Shown here: positions 1 to 10,800 of the stretch, one piece after another
How the letters are laid out: every line of letters begins with the position of its first letter
Position numbering within the stretch: position 1 is the stretch's first letter
Assembly (NCBI GenBank): GCA_023231475.1
Contig: JALJEE010000712.1
Span: 1 to 64,000 of the forward strand
Source of the DNA: Seison nebaliae
Lineage: Eukaryota; Rotifera; Pararotatoria; Seisonacea; Seisonidae
DNA length: 64,000 bases
Direction of reading: 5' to 3'
Notes under the pieces: generated by a model
The model's input: only the letters and a program-made list of their open reading frames with translations
The model's database searches: none
What the model was told of the DNA's origin: nothing
Position numbers and translations under genes: made by a program

Positions 1-781
1 TCTCGATTGTTTGTTTCATAATAGCAACAAAGTTTGCAGCATCTCCACTTTGAACAGCTTCAAACAAAGTTTGTGGTACTTTCTCCAAATCCAGTATAAA
101 TATCATTGGAATTACAAATGCTGCTCTTTTAGAATCCGGAGACACACATGCACCATTGGCTTTTCCTTCTACGTTCTCATCCATTGCTTTACCTAATGTG
201 CTAGCCAATGTTTCTTTTTGACCTTCACATGTATCACTGTCACTGAAATCTGCATTCATTTGACTTTCAACTGTTGCAGTTTTTTCATTTTCTGGTAATT
301 CTCGGAGAGTACTGGTAAGAGTTAACATAAAAGAATAATCACAAGAAAATATTATGGAATAATAATTCCATTTATAGTTTAAGTTAACCCGGCTACAGTT
401 GTGTTTGTTCCCGTACTAGTTTCTGCCGTACTAGTTGTGGCTTTCGTGTTTGTTCCCGTACTAGTTTCTGCCGTACTAGTTGTGGCATTCGTGTTTGTTC
501 CCGTACTAGTTTCTGCCGTACTAGTTGTGGCATTCGTGTTCGTTACTGTACTATTTGTTGCGCTTGCCACAGCAGTGACAACTGTAGTAGCATTACTATC
601 GTCATCGTCCAAAGCTATGGGGAAGGTTCAGAAATTGAAGATAAGTAATAGCATAAAGTAATCATAAACCAGCTGCAACTCCAACGGCAATACCAGCGAT
701 TATAGCAGCAACAATTATTGCTCCCAAGATGCCCATCACCATCGGACTGACAGCTGCTTTTCGTTTCTGCTTCTCTCTCAT
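1..781 (-). CDS. Type II membrane glycoprotein, novel family, copy 1 (partial, 3' end outside window)
   Basis: I do not recognise this family. Three exons are visible on the minus strand: 670-781, 389-614 and 1-311 (continuing past the window start), joined in frame by short introns with GTT donors. The start at 781 gives a short basic head (MREKQKRK), then about 22 hydrophobic residues (membrane anchor, type II by charge), an acidic DDDD patch, and a Thr/Ser/Asn-rich stalk built from a 15-residue tandem repeat. Next comes a conserved segment of about 100 residues beginning TLRELPENEK and containing DENVEGK, two well-spaced Cys and the hydrophobic stretch FVIPMIFILDLEKVP. The same order of parts and the first two intron positions recur in the gene at 48349-49899, so the two are paralogues. 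The stalk should be glycosylated (N-x-T and Thr-rich). An upstream exon is possible because an acceptor-like CCACAG precedes the start. Function is unknown. Confidence 0.7.
401..540 (-). repeat. 45-bp coding tandem repeat in the glycoprotein stalk
   Basis: About three nearly identical 45-nt units encode the repeating peptide NATTSTAETSTGTNT. Units differ by single bases (for example Asn to Lys), which suggests recent expansion. The unit length is a multiple of three, so copy-number change keeps the frame. Confidence 0.9.
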
Positions 782-1370
782 ATCAGTTGTATCTCTGTGG
801 AGAAAGAAGTAAAATTAACGAATTCAATTCCAACAAAATCATCTTAACTTGGATGATATGAACTTCATTTTCATAATGTTTGACATATTTGTTTTTAAAA
901 TAAGTTATGAAGAACATTACTTCGACTATATTTATAAACGGTGGAACTTCCATCCCACGCTAATTGCATAATTGCCTTAATCAAAGATTCATAATTGAGA
1001 AATCTTGATCTCTTTTCTTAATGTTTGATCAATTTTGGTTTTATTTTTACATTAGAAATGTTCATGTATTTGAAAACACGGTAATTTGAATTTTAATTTA
1101 ATATAGTTTATAGATATTGATTTTAATTAACGCTAGTTAGATTTGTTAAAGATAAAAATGTTCGATTCACAAATTAATATCGGTTCTCTATGTAGTCTTT
1201 TAATTGCTTCTTTCATAAATTCATAAATTTTCCTCATGGTTAATTTCGATTGTCCTCCGACTCCGATAATTACTCATGAGTAATTCCAGACTTGTTGGTA
1301 GATTCTTATTATAATTTTTTAACGAAATTCACAATGAGATAAATTGAAATATTGTTGATCGATCACCTCC
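782..1370. other. AT-rich intergenic sequence
   Basis: No coding signal is visible on either strand. The sequence is AT-rich with no long repeats. It may hold the promoter or an untranslated first exon of the minus-strand gene ending at 781. Confidence 0.5.
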
Positions 1371-1374
1371 ATTA

Positions 1375-1552
1375 TGGTCAGTGGTAGGATCTCTACGTTC
1401 CTTAAGACGTGTGTCCCATCGTTGTGGCGTTGAGAACGTGCAGAGACCATTGGTCTACGCACGCACCAATATATGTTTCGAGATGCAGGGTACGTTGTTT
1501 CGCGATTATGCGTGGAATGTTAGTAGACCACTGCGCTACGCACGTCCAATTT
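1375..1552. repeat. Degenerate palindromic repeat cluster with tRNA A-box-like motifs
   Basis: This stretch is more GC-rich than its surroundings. On the minus strand two imperfect units begin GTGCGTAGCGCAGTGGTCTA (from about 1545) and GTGCGTGCGTAGACCAATGG (from about 1480). The first looks like a tRNA internal A box, as in tRNA-derived SINEs. The plus strand at 1376-1390 also carries ATGGTCAGTGGTAGGAT, another A-box-like string. I could not find a convincing B box or cloverleaf, so a functional tRNA is unlikely. It is probably a decayed SINE or a small dispersed repeat. Confidence 0.35.
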
Positions 1553-2039
1553 TAGTTGAAGTTTTCATATATACTATATAAATAAATTACTTAACTTCTG
1601 AATATATAATGATAATTTTCTGAACAAAATGATATCTTTATTCGATGACAAATATTCGTGCATTAAGTGGTTCCATTTCATAATAGATTGATTTCATATG
1701 AATCAGGGTCGAAAGACATCTATACTTTCAACTTTTCAACATATGACAATGTTCGAAATTGAATATTTAATAAATTATGACTTAAAAACTTCAGCTTGTT
1801 TCGAAAAGTTTGTCTGTTTATTTTAGTTCGCTTTTCTAAACCGACTCAGTTGAAACGACTTCAAAAATTATTTTGAATTATTTTCATGAAAATAATATTC
1901 AAAGTTTTTAACTTACGGTTATGTTAACAGGTAAAATAGGCGATTGTAATACAGAACATGGTACGTCTTAAACATATCTCCGACAAATTTAAGCTAGGCA
2001 ATTTAAAAACGCAATTTTTTCAATTTGAAGGTTCACAAA

Positions 2040-3080
2040 GCCGAGAAGTAAGAAAGTAGATCAAAAATTACAAGAAATCGTACTTAATCGAATAGAATGA
2101 CTAAATTTCGTAGCATATATACTTCGAGTATGTATACCAAAAATGCGAATGACCTATCGAAGTCCCAAAAAGTACTCTCGATAGAAAAGAACATCGTAAA
2201 CAACAAGGATCCTAGTGTGATAAAAAGGCCCCGGGGTCGACCAAAGTCTATTGTCAACCAGTGATCCACTCCGAGTTGACTTTAGAGACGTTTTATCGAC
2301 TCCTCTAGCTCACTACTACTTCCAATTTATCCGGCAAACTACAATTTCTCGAAAAAGAGCATGTGATAGGCTCTGGTCGATTATTGGAAATTAACGTCAA
2401 ACTTGATCTTATTTTCCAAATGGTTGGAGAAATGAAAGATGAATTAATTGGTCTTCAAACTCAAACCGGGAACAACTTAAGAGAACAACGAGCAATTATC
2501 GACCCACAAATGATGATTGGGGAAAAAGAAGATAAATTGATTCCCAACAATTCATCGTCTGCAAATAAACAAGACAATCAAATTCCGACATCATATGTTA
2601 AGGCATTGACGAAACGTGAGTTTAATCATGCTAACGAAAAAAGAGAATTGAAGAAGCCGTTATGTGTGAGATCGAGTAAGAATTCCTCGAACCTGTTCTT
2701 CGTTCAATCATGATATCGAATGTTACAAATTCAACGACTTTGGAAATCTTTCAAAAATATTTGGAAGATAAACATTTACCGTTACGCAAATTATGGCGAC
2801 TAAAACATAAGAAATACAAATATGATGATTCCGATGCAGTCGTCCGCAAGTTCATTTATACGATATAGTATTCGAATATATAATTATATAATGAATTTAT
2901 CGACCATTCTATTTGGTCAGAATGTGCATTGGTGACGGAATTCTTCTTCTCCGCAACTACGAACCAATTCTTGACAGAAAGATGGGTAGAAGGAACGACA
3001 AGATATCCCGACGATTTATAGATGATTCAGTCGACAGTGACGTCATTATCAAAATTTAGATCTACGACTATTTTACGAGC
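2040..3080 (+). pseudogene. Decayed retroelement ORF1-like coding remnant
   Basis: Peptide-like fragments appear in the three plus-strand frames with stops and frameshifts between them: a basic AT-hook-like string KRPRGRPKS near 2230, an amphipathic segment followed by PTSYVKALTKRE at 2363-2713, then KLWRLKHKKYK near 2800 and WVEGTTRYPDD near 2990. A basic or zinc-knuckle-like head, a coiled coil, an S-Y-x-x-A-L linker and a basic region are typical of the nucleic-acid-binding ORF1 of non-LTR retrotransposons. No reverse transcriptase follows. This family assignment is an inference; a decayed host gene is the alternative. Confidence 0.4.
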
Positions 3081-3297
3081 CAAAGAATTCGTGTGATTAA
3101 AATGAAATAAAAATTTGAGAAAGAAAATGAAATTAAAGAATTTCAAAGAGAATATAGTTTACTTTGATATAGAAGATATTTATTTACTCATCTCATATTA
3201 CGAGTGTAGTCAACAAAAAAATAAAAGAAAAATTCACAATGAGATAAACAACAAAATTCGAACACACATATGTATAACGAGATTAATCGTTGTCGTT

Positions 3298-5106
3298 TTA
3301 AGCGTTTTCTCTTCGGGACGTTTTCGAATAAGACGAATGATTTCGTTGTCCGCTATGTCGTTTACGATTTTTGTTTTTGAAACTGTGTTTTTGTTGTCGT
3401 TGATTCTTCATATCGATGAGCGTCTTTCTCCAAAACGCTTTCTCCTCTTCTCCGTACAACATTCGGATGATCATTTCTTTCGAAAACTTCGTGGAAATTT
3501 TCAATGTTTCTTTTATTACTTCTACTTCTTCTGTCTTCTCCTCTTTCTCCTCATCATTTACATCTTCCGTTGTTGTCGTTACTACTGATTTTTTTTCACT
3601 TTTACTCACTTCATCTTCTTTTACTTCATCTTCATTCTTTTCAACTGTTGTTTCTATTTTTGTGGATTGTAAATCTTCTTTTACTTCTTCTTCATTCTTT
3701 TCAACTGTTGTTTCTATTTTTGTGGATTGTAAATCTTCTTTTTTCTTTTTCATTATTTTAATGGCATCATTTTCACAACGGAATCGAATATGTCCTTTGA
3801 AATCTCCTCGAGCGAAATCGATCCAAGAGACGGAAGCAATATCATCAAACATTTCTTTAAGTGATTCTCTTGATTCTTCTTTATCAATATCTAAAAATAA
3901 ATGAGAAGAAATTAATTGGAATTTTTTTTTCCAATTTTACAATGAACAAACTTTCCATATGAATAACGGAATAGGGCACGAAAACTTCTTTGAGTTGTTC
4001 TTCCAACAGAACTTCTTTTTCTTCTTCAATCTTCTTCTTATTCTCTTCTCGTTTCTCTTTACTCTCTTTCAAACGTTCCACTTTCTCTTGAATCTTCTTT
4101 TGTCTTTCCTCCCTATAAACCGACATGATTTCTCCTCCAAAAAACAAAAGTGATAACATTGAAAATTTTTCTAATTCTGTTTTGTTTTCGAATGTTAATG
4201 GCTCTTCGATCGCCATGAATTTCTTATAATCTTCTTCTTTCTCGAAGACGACATAGACACTTCCCTATGGGAAAAAATGGGAATGATTTGAAATGAGAAT
4301 TGAGAAAATGTTCAACTTTAAATTTGAGTTGTTTTCGAATCATCGTCAAATTTTCAACTTGTCCATAAGTATCGAAAAATCGTTGAATATGGTCCAATTG
4401 TGCATTCAAGGGGAATCCTTTCTAATAGAGATTCTCATTCATAATTTATTGGAAAGAAAAGATAACTAACCACAAAACAGGTACGATTTGCACATTGTTG
4501 TCGTAATTCATCGACTGTGGCCGGAACACTTTCAGGATTAATTCTTTTGACATAAAACTTCCCATCCTCATCATCCAATTTACACTGATGGAATAGATAA
4601 ATTTCTCATAAAAATCATTTTATTTACGAACATCAATTAAATCTGAGCGACAAATTTCGATGGCTTTCTTCAAGATTTCCGTATCATTTGTCACTAAATT
4701 GATTCGTCTGAATTTGTGGAACTCCTCGATATCGATCCCTAAAAATAATAGAAAAATGATTGAAAGAGAAGAAAAAAACATTCATCATTCGCTTCACGTA
4801 ATTTCTTCATATAAGTGTCATGAACGAGATTTGCATTACTGAAATAATACTTCGAATAGATGAGATTAGATAGAATGAAAAGGAAAATTGAAGAAACTTC
4901 AAATTGTCTCTTCAATTTTTGAATATCGACAACTTTCTCCTCTTCATCAATCTTCTTCATTGTCGTCTCTCCATTAGTAGCCGTATCGACATTTTCCATT
5001 TCACTGGATTGACTAATAGTTGTTGATTCAACACTAAAAAAAGAATCCAAAATATATATTCCTTCAAATTGGAGAAGATAAATAACATTTCAACTGCTTC
5101 TGACAT
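3298..5106 (-). CDS. La: La autoantigen homologue (La motif, RRM1, C-terminal RRM)
   Basis: La binds the 3' oligo-U end of new RNA polymerase III transcripts and protects them; it is mainly nuclear. Eight exons are joined by seven short introns, all with GTT donors. The La motif reads RQFEYYFSNANL, then NDEW, IDIEEFHKFRRINLVTND and the C-terminal turn of the winged helix. RRM1 follows, with FVKGFPLN (RNP2-like) and GSVYVVFEK (RNP1-like), then a Lys/Glu linker and a second RRM with SVSWIDFARGDFKGHIRFR, as in the La C-terminal domain. The tail is basic. Length is about 460 residues, close to other animal La proteins (roughly 400). The start at 5106 (MSEAVE) is chosen because it opens directly into the acidic leader spliced to the La motif. 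The acidic linker between RRM2 and the tail contains a recent 20-residue tandem duplication. Confidence 0.9.
3613..3735 (-). repeat. 60-bp tandem duplication inside the La coding region
   Basis: Two copies of a 60-nt unit lie at about 3613-3672 and 3673-3732 and are nearly identical. Each encodes a Glu/Lys-rich peptide starting EDLQSTKIETTVEKN. The frame is kept. It lies in the linker after the second RRM, so RNA-binding domains are not touched. Confidence 0.9.
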
Positions 5107-5670
5107 AATCTCTTCTAAATGTTAAGTAACTATTGCAAAACTATCAAGAAATAATGATATTAAATTAATTGAGAATTTAAAATAAATTTCGCATGCTAGA
5201 AATAAACTAAAAATTTAAATTTCAAACAAATAAAATTAAAGATTCTTTTATGCATTTAGAACAAATTGTCGACGTATCTAAGCAATGAGTAAAAATGGAA
5301 TATGTAAATAAAAATAATTGAACCAACACTTTCAATTTAGTTTTCTGATTTGACAGAATAGTGAAAGATGATAGGTCAGTACGAACCTGCCACTGTTGAC
5401 AAAAGTTTCTTTCCATAATAATTATTCCATAATATTATTCGATAGAGACCATCACTCAACACAAGAGTCGACCGACCACTCAAGACATTTCTGATTTCTA
5501 CACATTATTACCAGATATCAGAAATTACAATCATAATCTTGATGATAATGTTTTGAAGTTTTCCATTTCCCTTATAAATTTCCATCTGTTATTCTTCTCC
5601 GCTTGTTAGTAATCGTCGTCAACATTTTGCTAAGGGTGTAAGGTACAAAGTAAATCCATATAATTTTTAT
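5107..5670. promoter_or_regulatory. Divergent intergenic region between La and the FAM47-like gene
   Basis: The two genes start head to head 564 bp apart, so this gap must hold both promoters. No clear TATA box or repeated operator is visible. A short minus-strand ORF at 5222-5416 is AT-rich and not convincing. Confidence 0.45.
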
Positions 5671-7091
5671 ATGATTAAACCCGGATTTGACGATTTCCGT
5701 GATGGTTATCCACCGCCAGTTGATAAAGAAATAGTTCCCAAACCGACAGAGGCCGCCGGTCCGTTTGCGACGGAAGAGGAAATCGTTTTAAAAACGAAAG
5801 AGTTGTACAACAGCCGTCCAGGAAAATTAACGCCGAAACAACGTTTTAGCAAATGGGACAGATGTTTCTCCAAAGTCGGTATTTTATCAGGTCAACGGAA
5901 AGCATTAGTAGAGCAGAAGGAGCATGCTTTAATGCGTCATCCTTTGGCACTCTTCTCAAATTATGAGGAAAGTTTACCTGCCGAGGTTCAAACAATATTA
6001 TTTCTAACCAAATCTCTAATTTGTTTCAATTTATAGTTATTTCGAGAAGTAGTTGAATGTTTGGATGAAGAAATGTTTGAAAATTTAGAGAATGAAGATC
6101 GAAGTTTAGAGTTCGGTTATGGTAGGACGAAAGCGCAACAAAGAGACGAAGAACGTCGGGAACAATTCCGAATAGCACAATCGGCTGCTAAAAATAGAGA
6201 GAGTGCGTATAAACGAAAATTCCAAGTTGTCATGGGAAGTGCATTGCCAGAAGGGAAGGAAAATAATAGTTTCTATCAATTTCTTAAAAAGGAGCAAAGG
6301 AAGAAGAAGACTATTGATGGAATTGAACCGGTATATGACGCAACGATTGTTTTGATTTTTTTTTCTTTTTTTATGAAACTAACAAAAAACATTTCTCATT
6401 TCTCATCCAACAGGAACCACATATTGAAAAAATTACAGCTCAATTTTGTAAATGGGTCACTAGTTTGGGCGGTGATCATAATATTGATCCTGCTACATTG
6501 ACTAGTTTGTTCGCGTCGGGATATGAGACTAAACCAGCATTAAGTGTTCCTGTGCATGTTGTTGAATTGACGAATGTTCCACACGAATTACGAGGAGAGA
6601 CTATTGTTGGAGAAAATATGAAGAACATTTTGAGACCATTCAAATCGACACCCCCACATTTACGAAGAAGTCGAAAAGTGAAAGGAAAGAAAGGTTATGC
6701 GAAAGATGATATTTATGATGTACGAGATTATCGATATGGTGCGTGGTATATACCAGTCAATGATTGGACATATCAATTGAAGACACAATCTTTAGCTGAT
6801 CCTACCACTCAACATCATGCACAACGAGAAGCTAAAGAGAAACGAAATCATGATCTGGTTTTTTTCAATTATTTCATCGTCAAAATTGTTTAACTTTCTT
6901 TTGTAAAACAGAATGAGAAATTGGCCAATTTACATGGAACGAAATTATTTAAAGATTTTGTTCTGAATGAAATGACAAATGTGGATCGAACGTTCCAAAA
7001 GCCAGTAAGAATGCCGAAACTTTTGGACGATGTGGAGAATCATCGAGAATTAAAACGTCACTTACCATCTACTAGACCAACAAGAAAATGA
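5671..7091 (+). CDS. FAM47 family-like protein
   Basis: Four exons (5671-5985, 6037-6330, 6414-6857, 6912-7091) give 410 residues. The C-terminal half matches the FAM47 family pattern as I know it: a helical WVTSLGG block, then SGYETKPALSVPVHVVELT, a VPHELR motif, the hallmark YRYGAWYIPVNDW, then DPTTQHHAQRE and LANLHGTKLFKDFVL. The N-terminal part holds a PRPGKLTPKQRFSKWDRCF-type segment and charged helices. FAM47E is linked in vertebrates to chromatin and arginine methylation, but the family is poorly characterised, so function here is open. Introns are 51, 83 and 54 nt. An AATAAA at 7135-7140 lies about 45 nt after the stop. The gene converges on the Milton/TRAK gene. Confidence 0.75.
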
Positions 7092-7134
7092 TTTTTTCAA
7101 AATGAACAATTTCATAATTTTTTTAAGTTTCGAG

Positions 7135-7140
7135 AATAAA
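7135..7140 (+). terminator. Poly(A) signal of the FAM47-like gene
   Basis: A canonical AATAAA hexamer lies about 45 nt downstream of the stop codon at 7091. Confidence 0.6.
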
Positions 7141-7816
7141 AATGGTGGATGGTTGTCATCTTTCTCTTCTTATAAGTATTTTATCAAATTAAATATTCGA
7201 AACATCATTTCATAAGAATTTTGTGGATGAATAAAATTTATTATTAGAATTTGAATAATAAATGTCGAAAATATAATACAACCGGAATATGTTTAAATAA
7301 AATACGTTTAAAAGAGCTACGTTTATGTGAAATGACAGTAGAACTGTATAAATAAATGAGTTGTTGAGGAGAATTGACAATTAAAAGAATTTGTTTCGAT
7401 ATTGAACAAAATATTGTCCATTTCTTATTCATTTTTGTAGTTTGGATGACTTGGATCATCTTCTAATTATTCTCCTTTTCTACTTAAAAAAATGAGGCAT
7501 TATTCTGGAACATTGATTGGTTTCCATGACAATGATAATGAGATAATAATAATAATAATAATAATGATAATTGGTAAGGCATCAAAGTTATGAAAGAGAA
7601 TGCGTTAGCAGGAAGAAATGAAGGTTCAAACGAGAGAAATAGAGAAAGAAAGAAATTGTGTAGATTTTCGATGGAGATAAAATCGACAAATTTGATTTAA
7701 TTAAAGAATTTGATTTTATTGTTGTTGTTGTTGTTGGATGAGTGGAATATTAGAGATAAATTTTGAATGTTTCCTCTCAAGAAATGAGTATCAAATGAGT
7801 ATGAAATGTGATGAAT
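7141..7816. other. Convergent 3' intergenic region
   Basis: This contains the 3' ends of two converging genes. An AATAAA on the minus strand at 7715-7720 lies about 100 nt after the Milton stop. An (ATA)n run at about 7545-7564 and a (GTT)n run at about 7720-7735 are simple repeats. No gene is visible. Confidence 0.5.
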
Positions 7817-10800
7817 TTATGATGAAAGATTTGATATGGAATGAAATCGATTTGTAGATTTCATATTAACTGGATTTGGGTCTTTTCTTGAATTAATCGC
7901 CAATCGATCAGCATCACATGGAAGAGATTTATGTCGAAATTTATTAAGTGACGAGAGACGAGATGTCGATTGAGAAGATGAAAATAGATGAAGATTTGGT
8001 ACATTGGAAGTGAAAGAAAACGAATGAAGCATAAGACTACCGGGCAACATTGGACGTCGTAAGGTCAAAGGTTTCTGCGCATTCGCTAATGTCTGAAGGA
8101 AGACTGATGATGAGGCGGATGAGGATGATGCGGATATTGAATGATTTCGATATCTTTCCTGTATTTCTGAATTAATTCCTGAATTGATTCCTGAATTGAT
8201 TCCTGAATTGATTTTTGATAGTTTTCCCGCATTTTTTTTCTTCGACTTCACATTACTTGAGGTATTAGTGTTCGATTGAGCTGATTGTTCGTTGTGAAAT
8301 GATTGTGAGACAAATTCAGAACAAAGAGTCTGATCTGAAGAATATGAGCACGACCTTCCACTCTCGTTAATTGGCGTTGTCAATTCGTGACGGTTTAGAT
8401 GATGATCAGCAGAGAAAATATTATCATTCTGAAAATTTATCATACAAACTTCCATATCTAATTCGTCTGGTTCGTCCAGTTTCTGTGAAGGTGGTGGTGG
8501 TGATGGCGACAATTCTGGATTCGTTTCTTCAATTTTCATCACACTTTTTGGAATTGGATAAATGATGTTGTCGCACTTTCTTTCCGTTTGTTGTGGACGA
8601 AGTGTCGATGGAGATGAAGAAGAAGTTGTCGTAGTCGTATTAGTATGAATGTGAGAAGAGAGTGATGATGGCATATAATCGGAAACAATATTCTTCAATC
8701 TATGAAATAAATTCGAACCGATTTCTTCGATGATATTCGACGAATTGACCTGTTGATGTTTGGCTGAAACGAGATCGTCATATAAACTCGAATTGAATGA
8801 TGAAAGTGATAAATTATCATCGTTGTGAGAACATAAAGAATTTGGAGACGTTTCAAACAATTTCGGTCGGACCATAGGCGTATCGATACCATCGAAAACG
8901 GTACTTCCAAAATAATATCGATGTCGTTTTTGGAGTAATCGATTTAATTCTTGATTTTTTAATATCTTCCTCTCTTTTTGTAATTCTTTCAATTTCTCAT
9001 AAATTTTCGTATGTTGAAGTTGTTGATTGGTTGTGGATTTCAACTGTTTTTTATCGTCTGATTTCCCTTCAACTAATTCTTCTTTTTCTGTTTCTTCTTC
9101 AACTAATTCTTCTGATTTTCCTTCTTTCTTCTTATCAATATTAATGTGGAGAGGATGATATAAATCTCCTTTTTGTTCATGACCTGTTGGAATGAAGACT
9201 CCTGTAGGCAGATCTTCTAGAATCGACAATAGTGATGGTTTCGCCAATCTCTTCCAAGAGGAGAGTAGCGACGATCCATGAAATCGTTTAACGAAATCAA
9301 TCTTATTTCTATTCATCAATTCATTCAACAATTTACTCTTTGTCTGATCATTAATTTGACTGACCGTCTCGTCCAACGTGTCATTCATCATGAAATGCGA
9401 AGATGACGATATACATTTTAGACGATTATTCTCATTTGTGTCTGCGATCGATTTGAATGAATTAACTGTATCAGCATTAGAAATAATTGACGAATTATCG
9501 ATCAATGATGAATCAAAATCAATATTCGATTGATCTTGAATAATTTGAATATTATTATGATTAATATTATTTTCTTTTTCTTCTTCTTCTTCTTGTTGTT
9601 GTTGTTGAGAAGGTGAAAGATGATTATCATTATGATGATGAAAATTAGTTTTATTATTCATATTCTTGTTTTTCAGAAGATTTTTATTATGATGAAATTG
9701 AATTGAATTTTCTTGTTGATTATCAATTTCATATGAATTATCATCATGAAATTCCTTCGAATTAATCACAATTGATGGTTTTTCTTTCGTTCTTTTCTTC
9801 AACTGATCTGTTAACATATTTGGATGTTGAACGAATGGCGTTAATTTAAACGATGATGTAACTGATTCACGTCCAATTATACTATCCAAATCATTCAACA
9901 TATCTTCATTCAAACGAGAATCACAACAACTATCAATATCATATTCTGTCGGTGCGAAATTACTTGATGGTTGTCGTAAAAATGAATTCTGCTCATTCAC
10001 ATTCTTCATATTATTATTAATCGTAACAGAAATTCCTGTTGTCGTTCCTGTTGTTGTTTTTATTGTTGGTGTGGGTGGTGGGATTGATGATGGTATTTTG
10101 ATGGAATTTGAATGAGATGATGAAATGAATGAATTTACATTAGAAACATTGGTAGTTGTTTTTGGTTCTTGATCGACATTGTTTATTTTTGATGGAATTG
10201 GTCGAGATGATAAGGAGGAATAAGATAATGGAAATAAATTGACTGAAGATGAGATGGAAATATCATCACCACCATTTCCATCTACATAACATCCTGATTC
10301 GATTAAATTCGTTTGAACATTGTCAATTGGAATTGGTGATTGAATGATGGAATCCTTCTCTTCAATCAAATACGACGTCACTTCACTTAATTCATCATTC
10401 AATTGAAAACCATCTTGAGCTAATTCGTTAGCAAGACTATTTCCTTTTCTTTTCGTTTTCAAACCATCTAATGATGACAATTCTTCGTCATTTAATGAAT
10501 TGTAGAAATCATTGTCAGATGAATAAGTTAAACAACTTTCTAATTGTTCAGCATCATATTCTGATTGACTTATTACTTCACTATTATCCGTCAATCTCAA
10601 ATGACGTTGTCTATCCAATCGATGTCGAATATGTTGGAGTGCTGTATGAATTGAACTATCTAACAATTCATCTTTTTCCAACATTCTCTTATTTTCTCCA
10701 TCACAACTGATGGCTGTTCGTCGAGAACGATATCGTTCATCTCGTCTGCCGATGATTCGAACGAGTCGTTGAAAATCATTAATCGTTGCCAATTTCTCAT

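Noticed and set aside
379-661. Plus-strand Val-rich ORF at 401-661
   Set aside because: It is antisense to the Thr-rich tandem repeat of the glycoprotein gene.
1375-1552. Possible functional tRNA gene
   Set aside because: Only A-box-like motifs are present; I could not fold a cloverleaf or find a GGTTCGAATCC-type B box.
3416-3904. Plus-strand Ser/Phe-rich ORFs (also 3115-3588 and 3504-3761)
   Set aside because: They are antisense to the La C-terminal exon, whose Lys/Glu-rich coding sequence reads as Ser/Phe/Leu on the other strand.
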